NCBI GenBank assembly: GCA_024867545.1
Contig: JANFNE010000083.1
Coordinates: 1-64,000, forward strand
Direction: 5' to 3'
Length of the DNA: 64,000 nucleotides
From: Phytopythium helicoides
Taxonomy: Eukaryota; Oomycota; Peronosporomycetes; Pythiales; Pythiaceae
Within the stretch, counting starts at the first letter, position 1. Every line of letters begins with the position of its first letter. This document shows positions 42,961 to 54,573 of the stretch, piece after piece. Under the pieces are notes generated by a model. It was given only the letters and a program-made list of their open reading frames with translations, had not been told where the DNA came from and did not search any database. The position numbers were made by a program, and so were the translations under genes.

Positions 42961-44667
42961 ATGGAGGACGACAACGCCGACGCGGCGCTCATCTCGGAGC
43001 TGCTTGGCGCACTTGCGGCCGCTGAACAAGCCCAGACAGACCTTCAAGCGAGTGTGGAGCTCCAGGGATCGGCTGAGGCGTTTCAGCTCGCTCCCGAGAG
43101 CGGCAGGGGTGGAGAGGACAGCGAATTGCTTTGCGGTGATGCGGGGCTGCTGGACGCGTTGTGCGCACCTCTGATGGCCTTCGACGACGGAGTTTTGGCC
43201 GGCGGGCTCGGCATTTGCGCTGATTCAACTCTGGGAGAGTGCATAGCTGAACGTACAGCAGGAGAGGAGTCGGTGGGGAGCTTCACGTCGTCTTCAGGTG
43301 ATCAGCGACCAAGCAGAGCGCGAAGGAAACGGAGCACCACGAAGCCAGTACCGAGACGCTCGAACCCGAACAAGGCGCGAATGGAGCAGCGGCGCGAGCT
43401 ATTGACGCTGAGATCTCAAGTAACGGCGTTGGAGGAGCAAATTGAAGGAATGGTGTTTGGTTCGACACATGCACTGGAGAACAGGAGGGAAAAACTGTCT
43501 CGACACCAGCTCTCAACCGCAGCCACAGAGACTGATAAAGTGGAAGATCGTGTGGAGTTCACTGACGTGTGGCGACAATTGTGTTTGCGGCAGTTGACCC
43601 GGCGAATTGAAGTCGAGCGAGAGAACGCGTGGCTGAAGGACGCCGTGTCACGCCGGTTACAATTGACGGCTGCCATCCAGACGCTGCTAGATACCCCGCT
43701 CATCCCCAAAGTACGTCAATCGTCACTGACATCAGTAATATGCACGTGGGCTAATCCTGTTTTGTATTGTTGCTTAAATTGATTCAGGACACTCCCAACG
43801 TAATTTCTTGTGAGCGATTGAGAACTCCAGCACCGCCACCAATCAACCCGGAATGGGATGGTGAGATTTTTATGCAATTATTACATGACGTGGATGCTGC
43901 GGTCGCGAAAATCGACAAGTTTTTAGAAGTGAACGGGCTTTTGAACGATGACACCTCACGCCACGGCACTCAGATGCGCGAAGTGGACGGATCTGTTGTT
44001 TTGGACGTGTTTGCAACAAGCGTCGTCCCATTCGACTGGGAGCTCGCTAGTTCAGGAGCATGGCGGTTTTATAAAGGATTTCAAAAGCACCTCGTGCCAG
44101 TACATGGCAAGATTGCGCAGGTACGAAACGCTGCGTAATGGTTTGATTGTATTGCTGGAACTGACATTGGCACTATAATTTTATCAGAGTATTGGACCTG
44201 GAGAAGACGTAGTGATGGAGAGCTTTATTATTGGGATCACTGCAAGCCACGCAACAGCAGACTTTCGAGTGCACCAAGTCATCAAGCGAATCATACAGGA
44301 GCAACAACAAGTGATTGTATGGCGAAACCACTGTCAACCTGTTGAGTATGTGAATCAGACCACCAACTTTGGCTTCCGCGAGGCTGGGTTCGTCGTCTGC
44401 CGCCCGCCTCGTGACCAATCGAGAGCTGAAAATTGTACCACACCGATATCAATACTTCAAGCGGGCTATCGGATATCTCCCTTCATGGCGACGAAAAATC
44501 AGACCGGTGGCCAATTGAGCCTACGTACCAACATCACTGACATTGCACAGTTTGTGTTTTCATCACAGCAAGTTGAAATCCGTGCCAAGATCAACCGGAT
44601 AGAAGATTTGCTGATCGATGAGCATCGGAATGGCTCTGATTGTACCATTGCAGACGCTATGTCTTAG
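42961..44667 (+). CDS. bZIP-type protein of the oomycete M96-like class, three exons
   Basis: Exons are 42961-43710, 43788-44120 and 44188-44667, giving 520 aa. The introns (77 and 67 nt) have GTACGT/TTCAG and GTACGA/TATCAG borders and join whole codons. ATG 42961 (MEDDNADAAL) is preferred, because the open frame upstream has only a GTG. Residues about 115-185 hold a basic region (RARRKRSTTKPVPRRSNPNK) followed by a leucine-zipper-like segment (LLTLRSQVTALEEQIEG). The C-terminal half (EWDGEIFMQLLHDVDAAVAK... VEIRAKINRIEDL) resembles the START-like part of proteins annotated as M96 mating-specific in Phytophthora. Likely a nuclear DNA-binding regulator. It sits just outside the tandem duplication and appears intact. 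An Inr-like TCTCACTTACC lies near 42941. Confidence 0.82.
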
Positions 44668-45119
44668 ATTTGCATGAAATACCTAGCCTCAGGCACCACC
44701 AGTAACGCACAGTTGGTCAAGCCAAAGAGTGTCGTGATAAGCCATGACGCAGTACTTTTCAAAGTTTGAGAACTGATGTTCCCAGGGTCGCAGATTCAAG
44801 TACAAGACAAGTAGGGAGGCTAGGTGTGCCTTCACAACTCGATTCATTCTCAGTTTTGCGCCGCAGCACGGTCGTCACTCCATCTAACTGAGTTGCGCCG
44901 CGTAATATCAGGGCAAAGAACCTCAGGATGTTGGTGATGTGCGTCCACAAAAACACAAAACCTAGCTGCGCGAGGGTCGCAAGCCTGCAATTCGGCTCTT
45001 CACGCCGTCTTGTTGGAGGTGAAATGCATCACTCTGCGTCGGAAGGATTAGCACAATCACCGCATCAAAGATATCGGTGGCGTATGCTTCGTATATGGGA
45101 GCAAACACGGTGCGAGTCC
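44668..45119. other. Intergenic, no gene seen
   Basis: Only short ORFs without support. A long T run lies just downstream at about 45145-45158. Confidence 0.6.
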
Positions 45120-46750
45120 TCATCGATGAAGTTGGATCACAAAGTTTTTTTTTTTTTCTGGTGTTGGGAAGTCCTCAGTTTCGACAGTTGGAACTCTTGA
45201 AGCTTGACTGAAAATACTTTCTATTGCTGTTGTATGCTCCGGATCTTCCTTTATTTTATCTTGGTAGATCGCGAAAGGAGTGTCCCGATGGGTTGAGCAT
45301 GTTGGAAGGTGGCGGTAGTTCTTTTGTAGCTGTGCATGAACCACGAAGCTTGAATATTGATCGTACATGGATATGAGCACTTCAACCTGACGCGACTTTG
45401 TATCGTTCACGTACAACCGTCGAACAAGGAGTTTGGCCGCCTCATGCGTATTTCCCACGCTCCGAACTCGTCGATTTAACTCTTTTCGTGTATCTTGTAT
45501 TTGGCCATCGCTAATTTCCTGTGCCTTCTCTTTCGGTAAGAACCCCAAACCACCTTGTTTTCGTGCACCATTCCTTCTGCCTTAGTCGTCGCCTCCGCAA
45601 GATATGGTACCAAAGCCGTCTCTGCGCGTGATTCCTGATATATTGATGCTGTGTGGTAGTGACAATTGACACGCTCACAGCAATTCCACTGAACAACAAG
45701 GTCCCCAAAATCCTGCTGACACCGCCCGCAACACCAAACTTCCTCGACGGTACTGCCGATCACGAAGATGACATCACAATCGTGTATCAAAGACCTCTTA
45801 CGCTGCACGCCGCAGACCACTGTGGGATAGTAGTGGTGGTGTGCTTCTCCCTGTGGCCTCAAGGGTAGCTGTGATTGAGGTGTCCAACACTCGCGGGATT
45901 GCCTCCCGCCCTCTATGGTGGCAGCCTTCCCCTTTCATGGTGCGCCACTGTCCGTAATTATTGATCGTAGTAACCAAGTGTTCGCTGGCGTAAATGCATC
46001 CTTGGTTGTGCAAAACATGCATGTGTGGATCGACAGTGGTCTAGATACTTGATGATCTCTGCGCCAATGTCATCGATATCTGCGCGTGGCACTTGAACAA
46101 TTGGATGCTTTCCGGCGAAGACGGAGAATGCCTTTTCCGGATCGAAGGAGGGAGCAGCAGTATCATCGCTTTGCCCTCCTTCATCGCGTGGACATCACGA
46201 AGACATATCGTTCTAGCGGCAGCTGCGCTGATCGCATTGGGGTCCATTGTTTCGGCTTCTAAGCAAATAACTCCTGGCTATTCCTGGACCTGATGAGCTG
46301 CAAGCTTTTCATCCGGCCCCTCTTCGTGGGGAACGGTTTCCTTGGGGTTGTAAAAGTGGAAGTTGGGTAGTGAGAGTGCAATTCATTCGCAGTCGTTCCG
46401 CGCCGCCCTCTAGCACAAGAAGACCAAGCGAAGAAAAAGCGGAATCGACACGGCGTGCTCGGCACAGGCAACATGCCTCCTTTGCACCTTCGAAACCCAC
46501 CATGCCCAGGGCTCCCACGAGTCCTCACGATTTTCGAGAACACTAGTGGCGAGCTCATCAACCATGAATGAACTGCTCTGACCCCCAAGGCGCACTCGGT
46601 TGAGGGGAAGAAATACGTTTTTGTGGCAACCGTATCCTCACCTTTCTGAAATACCCCGCGACTGGTGACATCTGTTCATTAGCTTCGCGTGTGGAGTCCA
46701 TGATCATAAGCAAACCCCACTCAAACTGCTGTGCAAACTGACTCATGCAT
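45120..46750 (-). pseudogene. Degraded minus-strand gene, unrecognised
   Basis: Successive minus-strand frames read protein-like segments. They are 46558-46746 (FEWGLLMIMDSTREANEQ), 46410-46595, 45476-45862 (two CxxC-like pairs, EEVWCCGRCQQDF) and 45120-45548 (no ATG; AAKLLVRRLYVNDTKSRQ). Frames change without clear GT-AG introns. The order and single direction suggest one decayed gene. The Cys pairs hint at a zinc-binding domain. I cannot name it. Confidence 0.35.
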
Positions 46751-46914
46751 ACATGTCCTCAGCATTTCGGAAGCACCAACAAAGACCAGTTGCATCTGAT
46801 GGTCGATCGTATGCGAATCTGCCGAGCGTGAGGACGTCTAATTGAACAGTACTTCAGTCGCTGGTACACCCCTCGTCGACGGGAAATCGCGCGAGCTCTT
46901 TATTTTTTGATCGG

Positions 46915-47573
46915 TCATGTACCTTGTGAAAACGACTCGTGTCGGATGGGCACAAGGGGCGAGTGCAGTGCGTCGAATCTGGGACTCTGCAAGTTCAAAA
47001 ACATGTTCTCGGCGCAAATTGGCGCCACTACATCGACAGAAATGCGTGCATCAGTGTCGGCTGTGTCGTCGTTGCCGTTATCCAGCACGAGAGGGTGCGT
47101 CTTTGGGTTGTAGACGGCATAAAGCACTAGCGTGACAGAGCCAAGTGTCAGGAACAGAATATTGGGGGTGACGATGAACCAATTGTCGGTAAGCGCTCCG
47201 TACACGAGCCAGATCGCGTTGCTCGACATTCCGGCGACTGCCATGTGAATCTGGAAGTACGCGGCCGACTTGTGCTTGAGAACCAACCAAGTCTTCTCTA
47301 TGGATGCGCCCTACAGGCACACGGCAACGAAATCAGCCGCAAAATGGTGATCTCGACGCCATGGTAATTTTGCCCCAGGTATCCGAGTCCTCCCAGCAGT
47401 GCGTACAAATTAAGCAGTAAGAGCACCGAGAAAACCGAGAGTAGCACGCGGTTGACTTTGACTCGCTCGGTCGTGAAGCTCCAGTAGAAGTACAGGTAGA
47501 TAAGCGCGATCACATCTCCGATAATGAACACCGGCGTTTCTGGGCCGATGGCTCCTCCGCCAACCGTAAGCAC
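46915..47573 (-). pseudogene. SWEET (MtN3/saliva) sugar transporter, truncated
   Basis: Two frames cover most of a SWEET. 47573-47298 reads hydrophobic helices (VFIIGDVIALIYLYFYW, LLSVFSVLLLLNLYALLGG). 47286-46915 reads the second MtN3 repeat (AVAGMSSNAIWLVYGALTDN and FIVTPNILFLTLGSV). Between them a stop and a missing 10-20 residues point to a deletion, or less likely a 47-nt intron ending TGTAG. The N-terminal helices are absent, because the sequence becomes an alpha/beta hydrolase on the other strand near 47553. SWEETs move sugars across membranes. Confidence 0.75.
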
Positions 47574-47969
47574 ATCCGCGACAACGTACTGAACCTGAAC
47601 GGGACGATCTGGAAGTACACTTACGGTGTGCCGCCTTCAAGGCAGTCTCGCATCGCACCGGAGGGATACCACCTCGACACGCTGCTGTTCGAGCGTCCGG
47701 GCGTCCAGGATATCCACCTCGACCTCACCTACGACTACCAGAACAACGTGGCGCAATACCCACCGTACCAAAAGTTCTTTCGCGACACGCAAGTCCTGAC
47801 GCTCGCCATCTGGGGAAAGTACGACGAGTTCTTCACTCCGCCTGGAGCGGAGGCGTTCAAGCGCGACAACCCAAACGCCGTGGTGGAGTTGCTGGAAACC
47901 GGGCATTTCGCTCTCGACACTGACGTCGAGTACATCGCCCAGCGGATTCGCGAAGTGATCGACATTTGA
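47553..47969 (+). pseudogene. Alpha/beta hydrolase, C-terminal fragment
   Basis: The plus strand reads the last 130 or so residues of an alpha/beta hydrolase. It includes the phrase WGKYDEFFTPPGAEAF with the acid-residue region and ETGHFALDTD with the catalytic His. The nucleophile-Ser half is missing. Its left end meets the 5' end of the SWEET fragment, so both are cut at one breakpoint. The frame is open from at least 47561 to the TGA at 47967. Confidence 0.8.
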
Positions 47970-48447
47970 GATACTGTACCAGCTGCCGTCGACAAATGAG
48001 TCGGGTTCTGGGGCCTGATGTATCGACAGCGAGAAATGGATCGGGTAGAAGCTTACAAGATGGCAGATAGGGTGGTATTATGCTGCTCATGATTGCCTCG
48101 TCATTGAATCTTGTAAGCATCTGTTGGTGCATTGGATGCGCTTCCTTCTCATGTACCTCTTGAAGACGCCTGCTATTGATAGTTGCGACTCTCAACAGAG
48201 AGTCGCCCAGCTGATTGCCACGTGAGCTAAAGCATCAGTATATCGAGCACAGCCAGGCTCATTCGATCATTTTGTGCTCGCTCGAGTTACATAATGGAGC
48301 CCTGGAGGCAGTGTCAGCTTCGAAAGGAGACTCCTGCCAGATCATGCGAAAGTGTACAGACGACCACATTGGCGAATCTCACCATCACGAGACGCCCGAC
48401 TCACCAAGCTTCCCACAGACACTTGAAGCCAATCGGCTGACCCCTCC
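47970..48447. other. Intergenic upstream of the NLP gene
   Basis: No gene seen. A strong Inr-like GCTCATTCGATCATTTT lies at about 48259-48275, some 215 bp before the NLP start and without an obvious ORF of its own. Confidence 0.5.
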
Positions 48448-48463
48448 GCTCACTTTCGCATTA
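48429..48463 (+). promoter_or_regulatory. Core promoter of the NLP gene
   Basis: A CCAAT at 48429-48433 is followed by GCTCACTTTCGCATTA at 48448-48463, a close match to the oomycete Inr/FPR consensus, 27 bp before the ATG at 48491. Confidence 0.6.
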
Positions 48464-48490
48464 GCCCCAGTCCGCACAACTGACTCGACC

Positions 48491-49217
48491 ATGAACCTCC
48501 GCAGCTTCCTCCTGTTCGCCTCCAGCGCCGTCGCTACTCTCACGACTACGGTCTCGGCCGCTGTGATCGACCACGACACAGGTCGTCCCATTCCCCCAGC
48601 CAACGCCAACTACCGCTGAGCAAATCGCTGCTGTCAAGTTCAAGCCGACGCTCTACATCGCGAACGGCTGCCACCCGTACCCCGCCGTCGACCAGGACGG
48701 CAACACCAGCGGCGGTCTCGCACCGACGGGATCCACAGACGGTGACTGCACTGGCTCAGCACTCGGCTCGCAGATCTACGGACGTGTGGTGCAGTACGAG
48801 GGAGTCTGGGCACTCATGTACTCGTGGTACATGCCGAAGGACGAGCCTTCCCCTGGCATCGGCCACCGCCACGACTGGGAGAATGCTGTCATCTGGGTGG
48901 ATGACATCACGTCTGCCTCACCGAAGATCGTCGCAATCTCAGCGTCCGAGCACAGCGGCTACGCAGTCTACTACCCGCCGAGCACGGACTACTACAGCGG
49001 CTACACGGCCAAGATCAAGTACGAGAGCGTCATCTTCTTCCTAGACCACGCACTGTACGCGACATCGACGAGCGGCGAGACGCAGGATCTGATCATGTGG
49101 GATCAGCTCACGACTGCAGCCCAGACGGCGCTCGAAGACACGGACTTTGGTGATGCCAACGTGCCGTTCAAGGAGGCCAACTTCGCTACTAAGGTTGCGA
49201 ATGCATACTACGCGTAA
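48491..49217 (+). pseudogene. NLP (NPP1 family necrosis-inducing) protein gene with a frame break
   Basis: ATG 48491 opens a clear signal peptide (MNLRSFLLFASSAVATL). About 43 codons in, the frame ends at a TGA (48617-48619). The NPP1 domain continues in the next frame from about 48613 to the stop at 49215-49217. It holds the family heptapeptide GHRHDWE and the two cysteines of type 1 NLPs. The lesion is consistent with a single extra base near 48612. NLPs are secreted proteins that attack plant plasma membranes or trigger defence. As written, the gene cannot make the full secreted protein. A sequencing error is the main alternative. The promoter looks intact. Confidence 0.9.
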
Positions 49218-50208
49218 GCGAGTGTCGAGAAGGTCACTTCCGACCAGTGAAGTTTGATACTCGCTGCGCTTGTGAGCATAACATGTTGCGGCTCATATCA
49301 TGTTGAAGTAGTTCATGTGGTCTGGAATAGCTGTCACTCGGACAACAACAATCTCCATACGAAGGCGAACATCGATTTCCGTCTTGAACTACGTTATTTC
49401 GATCGAGTCTTTTCATCAAGATTGATGAAAAAGAAGAGTTCAGGTGGTTGAAAGTAGTAATGGATGCACTGTAAGACAAACGCAAGTCTTTCGTTTCTTC
49501 GCTTGAGCAGACAATGTTTTATGGTATCCAGGCGATTTCCCGTCTTATCGAATGGCTGCCGCAATTTCGCTCTAGCATGTGCGTGTGGCGTGGAAATCCT
49601 GACGAAAACCCGCCTAGCCCACCCATACATGTGAAATCTGGCGGACCGCCCGACAGCACTCTTTACAACCGCAATTGGGGCTGTTTGTTGTCGTTACAAC
49701 ACACTAATCTAGTACTCAGCTCAGAGCTTCGGCCTACTCTATCTTACGTATAATAGACTACGTGGGCATGCTCTCGACGGAACTCTATCACTACTCGCTC
49801 AAGGCTAGGGCACACGGCGGCAGCAGGAGCAGAGCAGGACAGCGCTTTTTTTTTTTTTCAGGACGACAAAGAGGATAACCAAGCTCGACCTCGAATTCTC
49901 AAGCTCAATGGGAATCCATCCGATACTATGCCTCCGCGAGCTAGCAACCGAATGGATCAAACCAACGAGAAGAGAACGCACAAGCCGAAATCGATTGACA
50001 AACTAGTAAATAGGGATCCGCACCGCTCGCACAGCCAGAAACTTGCACATCAACGGTGGCGTATCAAAGTGTATTGCAACTTGATTACGAGCGTGCTGAG
50101 CTGCGATGCCACAGCGAGTCACTGCAAGCGACAGCTGCAGCACTCCCGCTAAATCCACGCGGTGCCTGCTCACGAACGCGGCACATAAACAGCAAGACTC
50201 GTGACGAA
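49218..50208. other. Intergenic; includes the conserved 3' flank of the mucin-like gene
   Basis: No gene is seen between the NLP gene and about 50040. 50045-50208 (GGTGGCGTATCAAAGTGTATT, TTGATTACGAGCGTGCTGA) is repeated at 59023-59199 and 63541-63704, each time directly after a mucin-like stop, so it is that family's 3' flank. A T run lies at 49847-49858. Confidence 0.6.
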
Positions 50209-50991
50209 TCACGGACGTGCCGTCACGGGGCACGGCGTGGGAGTCTCAGGTAGCGACGTCACGGGGCACGGCGTCGGGGTCTCGGGGAGGGAAGTCACCG
50301 GGCACGGCGTCGGTGTGTCCGGTAGCGACGTCACGGGGCACGGGGTCGGAGTCGAGGTCACAGGAGCATCCGTATCAGGCTTGGACGTCACGGGGCACGG
50401 GGTGGTCGTCACTGGAGCGTCCGTATCCGGCTTCGACGTCACCGGGCATGGAGTGTCAGGCTTAGCAGTCACTGGGCATGGAGTGTCCGGCTTCGACGTC
50501 ACCGGGCACGGAGTATCCGGCTTAGCCGTCACCGGGCACGGGGTGTCAGGCTTCGCCGTCACGGGGCACGGGGTGTCAGGCTTCGCAGTCACTGGGCATG
50601 GAGTATCCGGCTTCGCAGTCACTGGGCATGGAGTGTCAGGCTTCGCGGTCACCGGACACGGAGTGTTCGTAGTCGGATTCAGGCACCCAACAGAAGGGAA
50701 AGCACAGCCCCAAGTGTCGCCATTCACGATGACACACTCGGCATCTTCCTTCGCCGTGCACTGAGCGCCATCCCAACTCGGAAGGTAGTCGTGGCAGTCA
50801 GCGATAGCAACATCGCCCTTCAGAGGACAAGCCGTGCCAGCCGGCGACGCACCAGCTCCCGAGCACATGGCTCCGCGAGAAGCCGGCGAGTTGTAGGTGG
50901 CGTCACGGCAGACCGAGACGGGGAGGTCCTCGAGCGCCACAGCAGCCGAGATGGCCACGGCGGCCAGTATGACCGATCGTAGTGTCTTCAT
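50209..50991 (-). CDS. Secreted Cys-rich protein with Pro/Thr mucin-like repeats, copy 1
   Basis: The 260-aa protein starts at ATG 50991 ([20 protein letters not shown], a good signal peptide); the frame continues upstream but the signal peptide fixes the start. Residues about 20-105 form a compact domain with eight cysteines ([28 protein letters not shown]). The rest is about 13 copies of CPVTxKPDTP-type repeats, likely O-glycosylated. It should be extracellular and may sit on the cell wall or cyst surface. I do not know the family's function. It is divergently paired with the elicitin at 52068. Confidence 0.85.
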   Translation of the reverse strand: MKTLRSVILAAVAISAAVALEDLPVSVCRDATYNSPASRGAMCSGAGASPAGTACPLKGDVAIADCHDYLPSWDGAQCTAKEDAECVIVNGDTWGCAFPSVGCLNPTTNTPCPVTAKPDTPCPVTAKPDTPCPVTAKPDTPCPVTAKPDTPCPVTAKPDTPCPVTSKPDTPCPVTAKPDTPCPVTSKPDTDAPVTTTPCPVTSKPDTDAPVTSTPTPCPVTSLPDTPTPCPVTSLPETPTPCPVTSLPETPTPCPVTARP

Positions 50992-52067
50992 GTCGAATGG
51001 ATGGAGAGAGGATACTTTCCTTGCCGAGAGGAGAGCTGGAAAGTGGGGGAAGCGGAGACTTGCTGGTCGATTACGACGGCAAATTCGGAAGTGGCAAGGG
51101 AGTAGCCATGGCGGTCGACGTGAAAGCGGAAATGGACGCGGGGACTCGGTGCTAGAGGGAAGTAGATGCCGTGTGCGCTTCATTTCAGCTCAGCGGCAGC
51201 CAGCAGCGTTACTGTCTGCATGTCAGTCTCAGCACGCAGCCCATCGCTTCCCGGCGTCGCTACTTTACTGTACGATCTGGTACAACTGTCACGCTTGTTC
51301 AACGTTCAGTCCGAACAGCAAAACTATACATCCGATCGAAGACTATTGCTTTATTCGGTACTGTGGAAGGTATTTTGTACTTGATGTTTGTATGAGTTTC
51401 GTCTTGGTGGCACGAATTGGGAAAATTTGCGAACAGAGAACTCGCACTGGCTCACTGATACTTGGGGATGGTATATGCTGTGCTGAAGATGGACGAGCGA
51501 GCGCTATCATGACAGATCATCGAGCAACATGCTCGGTCCATCGAACCAGCAAGTCGCCAGGCAAGTCAAACTTAAACAGTCGGAGGCGTGGCAAGAGTCG
51601 CAACTAGACTCAAAGCGTCGTGAAGCACAAGATGACGCGAGGGAACCGTACGGCAATCACGGAAGTACTCACCAGTTCGAACACTTTCGAGGAAATCTAG
51701 TCAACAGCTTGAATTGCACCGTCTATGCGTACTGTAGAATTTAGTGCGCGTCCGCCGTTGCGTCGATGTGCGTACTAATCCCCGACCGCGTTCTGTGTTG
51801 AAGGATTCCGCGGGAAGCCGCGGTCTCTTTTTCAATCCCAGGCGCCCACAGTTTACTGCCACGACAGCTTCAACCATTACACCAGCTCTCCTCTCTCACC
51901 AGCTCTTCACTCTCACCAGCTCTCCTCCCTCCACCTCAGACGACTGGAACTCCTCCCCAATGGCCAGCACGTCGGGTCCGGCATTGCGAGCTCGCCACCA
52001 ACTCGATCATTCTCAAATTTGCCTCTTCAGCGACAAATCCAGTCCTCCACCCCCCACTCTTCCAACC
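50992..52067. promoter_or_regulatory. Shared divergent promoter region, mucin-like copy 1 and elicitin 1
   Basis: 1.08 kb between two divergent secreted-protein genes. The part nearest the mucin-like gene matches 60076-60215. The part nearest the elicitin (from about 51940) matches 61045-61179. No other gene is supported; the ORFs in it lack homology and good starts. Confidence 0.55.
52007..52020 (+). promoter_or_regulatory. Inr/FPR element of elicitin 1
   Basis: TCATTCTCAAATTT, 47 bp before the ATG, matches the oomycete initiator plus flanking promoter region. The same word precedes the other three elicitins. Confidence 0.75.
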
Positions 52068-52502
52068 ATGAAGTTCTTCCTCGCCGCCGTCGCTGCCGCC
52101 CTGGCCATCAACTCTGCCAACGCTGCCACGTGCGCCACCTCGACCCTGTCGGCTCTCCTCAGCGACCCGTACATTGATGCGTGCGGCTCGGAGTCGGGCT
52201 ACGCGTTCACGTCGGGTGTCAAGCCCACGGAGGCGGAGGCGCTTGCCATGTGCGCGTCGTCGGCTTGCCACAGCCTGCTGGCGGATGCTCAGGCGATGAA
52301 CCTGGAGGAGTGCACGATCCCGCTCGGCGACAAGATCTCGCTGCTGGCGGACCTGATCAACTACGTGCCGACGTTCTGCACCAGCGACAGTGGCTCGGAC
52401 TCGACTACCTCGGCTCCGTCGCCGTCTGGTTCGGACGCGGGATCGTCAACCACCACCTCGGCCCCGACCGCGGCTACGACCACCGCCCCGGCGGCGTGCT
52501 AA
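52068..52502 (+). CDS. Elicitin-like secreted protein 1
   Basis: 144 aa from ATG 52068. Signal peptide MKFFLAAVAAALAINSANA is followed by a domain of about 90 aa with the six elicitin cysteines (TC, DAC, MC, SAC, EEC, TFC). A Ser/Thr/Pro-rich tail follows, ending in Cys (AAC). Elicitins bind sterols and are recognised by many plants as elicitors. The tail suggests O-glycosylation and cell-wall attachment. Its last 70 or so coding bases and the following 250 bp are nearly identical to elicitin 2. Intact. Confidence 0.95.
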   Translation: MKFFLAAVAAALAINSANAATCATSTLSALLSDPYIDACGSESGYAFTSGVKPTEAEALAMCASSACHSLLADAQAMNLEECTIPLGDKISLLADLINYVPTFCTSDSGSDSTTSAPSPSGSDAGSSTTTSAPTAATTTAPAAC

Positions 52503-54524
52503 GCACCAGGAGATAGGCGCAATCTGCTCGAGTCGAGCGGATGCGACTCTGGCTGCGAGCGTTGCGTCCTGGTATGAACAAGACAGTCATCTCGGCGGCG
52601 TGTCGAGCGCTTTGGATCGTCTCGTCAATGTGTTTCTCAGCCTGTTTGGGAGGGCGGAACGCGCATTTGGTTTATGGCTCATCGGACTTGCGATAAAGCT
52701 AGGTGACCTTGTAATCGCATTCCATCCTTCTTCACCGTTTGTGGTTGTTTCTTTTGACTCGAGTATCTTACACATCATACGCCGCGCATGCGTCAACCAA
52801 ACCCTACCACAGTGTTGGCGTCAGGTTTGGACAACAAGCAGGTTGCTTTACTTCACCTGCACCTCCAGGCATTTCTGTCGACCCGCTGCGTCTGGGCAAT
52901 TTGAAAGCGCTCACTGAACCCGAGTTGAAATCGTTCCTCCACTGTCACTGCTGGTCATTCCGTAGCAACTGTTGTTTTCCAAAAGGGCCTCCGTCTGGAA
53001 TGGCTTCTAATAAGCCGTACCAATCGTTCATGGTCAAGAGGACGAGTCCGCTGGTTTCGGCAGGCAGAGCATCCACGGGATGGCGCATGATCCTCTCATC
53101 TCCTGCTGCAAAACGAGTCAGTGTACCTGAGCTGAGCTCCATATGTACTAGTACTTGGATGTGATATGACGTTATACATTAATTGTCAAACCTTCTAGAC
53201 CAAATATATGGACCTCTAAAAATTATTAGCAATTTTGCTGTTTGTAAAATCATTTTGAGCGCGTCAGCGACAGCACTCACAACACGCTGCCGCTTGTTGT
53301 TCAGCTTGATAAAAATACGCCAATGTGGACCGAGTAAAACTCGATGTTTTCACTCGCTGAAGAGGCAAGGATGAGCATGGAGCCGATGGGCACAATAACT
53401 GTATTGCCAGTCGACGCTCCACGCTCGTTGGCACGGTGGTGCAAATGTTCTCTGTGTGGTAGATTTGGACGCTCAAAACTCGGCAAAAGTTTAACCTTTC
53501 GGCCTTATTCAGACAGTTGCGTTGATGGCAGTCTGGACTCAAACGACTTCCGAGTTAAGTAAAGAATCCTCGATCACTCTGAGTGATCGATCCTGTGGAC
53601 TACAGACCAAAAATCGATATCAAGGCAATAAAGCCAACTCTCCACTTAGCTTTTCACCATTAATGAGGACTTAACCGTTGATTTCCCGCCACACTGAGCG
53701 TTACTTCAACAGTGTACGCATCGGCGATCAATGCAGAGTCAATGTAGAAGCATCCGAAACTGCAACGAAAGAGGAGAATGAATCCACTAAACATCACTCC
53801 TTATAGTCCTCAAATGCTCTGCTTATAAACTCTCCCTCGGCTCCGTGGAATTAGTTGCACCTTACCTAGATACTCTTGATCAAGCTAGCCTGCACAGCAA
53901 AAATTGTGTTTGATTGTAGACTCTTCGTTTGAAATGATTTATGTACCAATAGCAGAAGTCGACCAGAGAGCCACATAGGCTCACAGATACTGGTGTATTC
54001 AGAGCTGGGAGGGGTTTGATGGGTCCAGTGCGGCAAAAAGTGATTTGCATACGTTCTAGATTTTGTTGTATACACGCGTTGTAGACACAACGTAACGCTC
54101 TGTATCATTTCAGGATTTGTGATTACAGACCTTAGCTGCTCTCGAGGGGGAATACTTTCTCAACACCCGCGTGAGGCCACTTCGTCGTCTCGTAGCGAAG
54201 CATGGGCTACTACAGTCTCTATGCTGTCAGGAAAGCCAAGTATGTCAGCACTCATGCGTCAACCAGGACGCAAATCCTGAAATGACATGCCTACCGTATA
54301 AGACATTATCTGTAATCTGCTGTGTTCGACCAGGCCATTCTCGCTGTGTGGACCTCTGCTGCAGACACCACAACTTTACGGTTTCTTTTTCAATCCCTAC
54401 TACCGACAGATTATTATCTATACGCACAACAACTTCAACCAAACACCACGTCAGCGCTCCTATCTGTTCTACACCTCATACCTCAGTCGAACCATCCCGC
54501 TCGGCGAGAGCCCCAACACCTCGG
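52503..54524. other. Intergenic between elicitins 1 and 2
   Basis: 52503-52750 is the 3' flank shared with elicitin 2. 53199-53225 (GACCAAATATATGGACC) is related to 58395-58420 and 62487-62510. 53590-53710 looks like a decayed copy of the small minus-strand fragment at 58672-58830. A 65-codon minus ORF (52945-53142) is not recognised. Confidence 0.5.
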
Positions 54525-54538
54525 CCATTCTCAAATTT
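54525..54538 (+). promoter_or_regulatory. Inr/FPR element of elicitin 2
   Basis: CCATTCTCAAATTT, 35 bp before the ATG; same core as the other elicitins. Confidence 0.7.
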
Positions 54539-54573
54539 GCCTCGTCAGCGATACATTCAGCCCTCTTTGAACC

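Noticed and set aside
50217..50764. Plus-strand ORF with VTGHGVSG repeats (also 59228-59848)
   Set aside because: It is a shadow of the CPVTxKPDT repeats, which follow a clear signal peptide on the other strand.
51744..52067. N-terminal extension of elicitin 1 (and 60895-61179 for elicitin 4)
   Set aside because: The signal peptide at the internal ATG and the Inr element inside the extension fix the real start.
52945..53142. 65-codon minus-strand ORF with an ATG
   Set aside because: The composition is protein-like but there is no homology, partner copy or promoter; too short to support.
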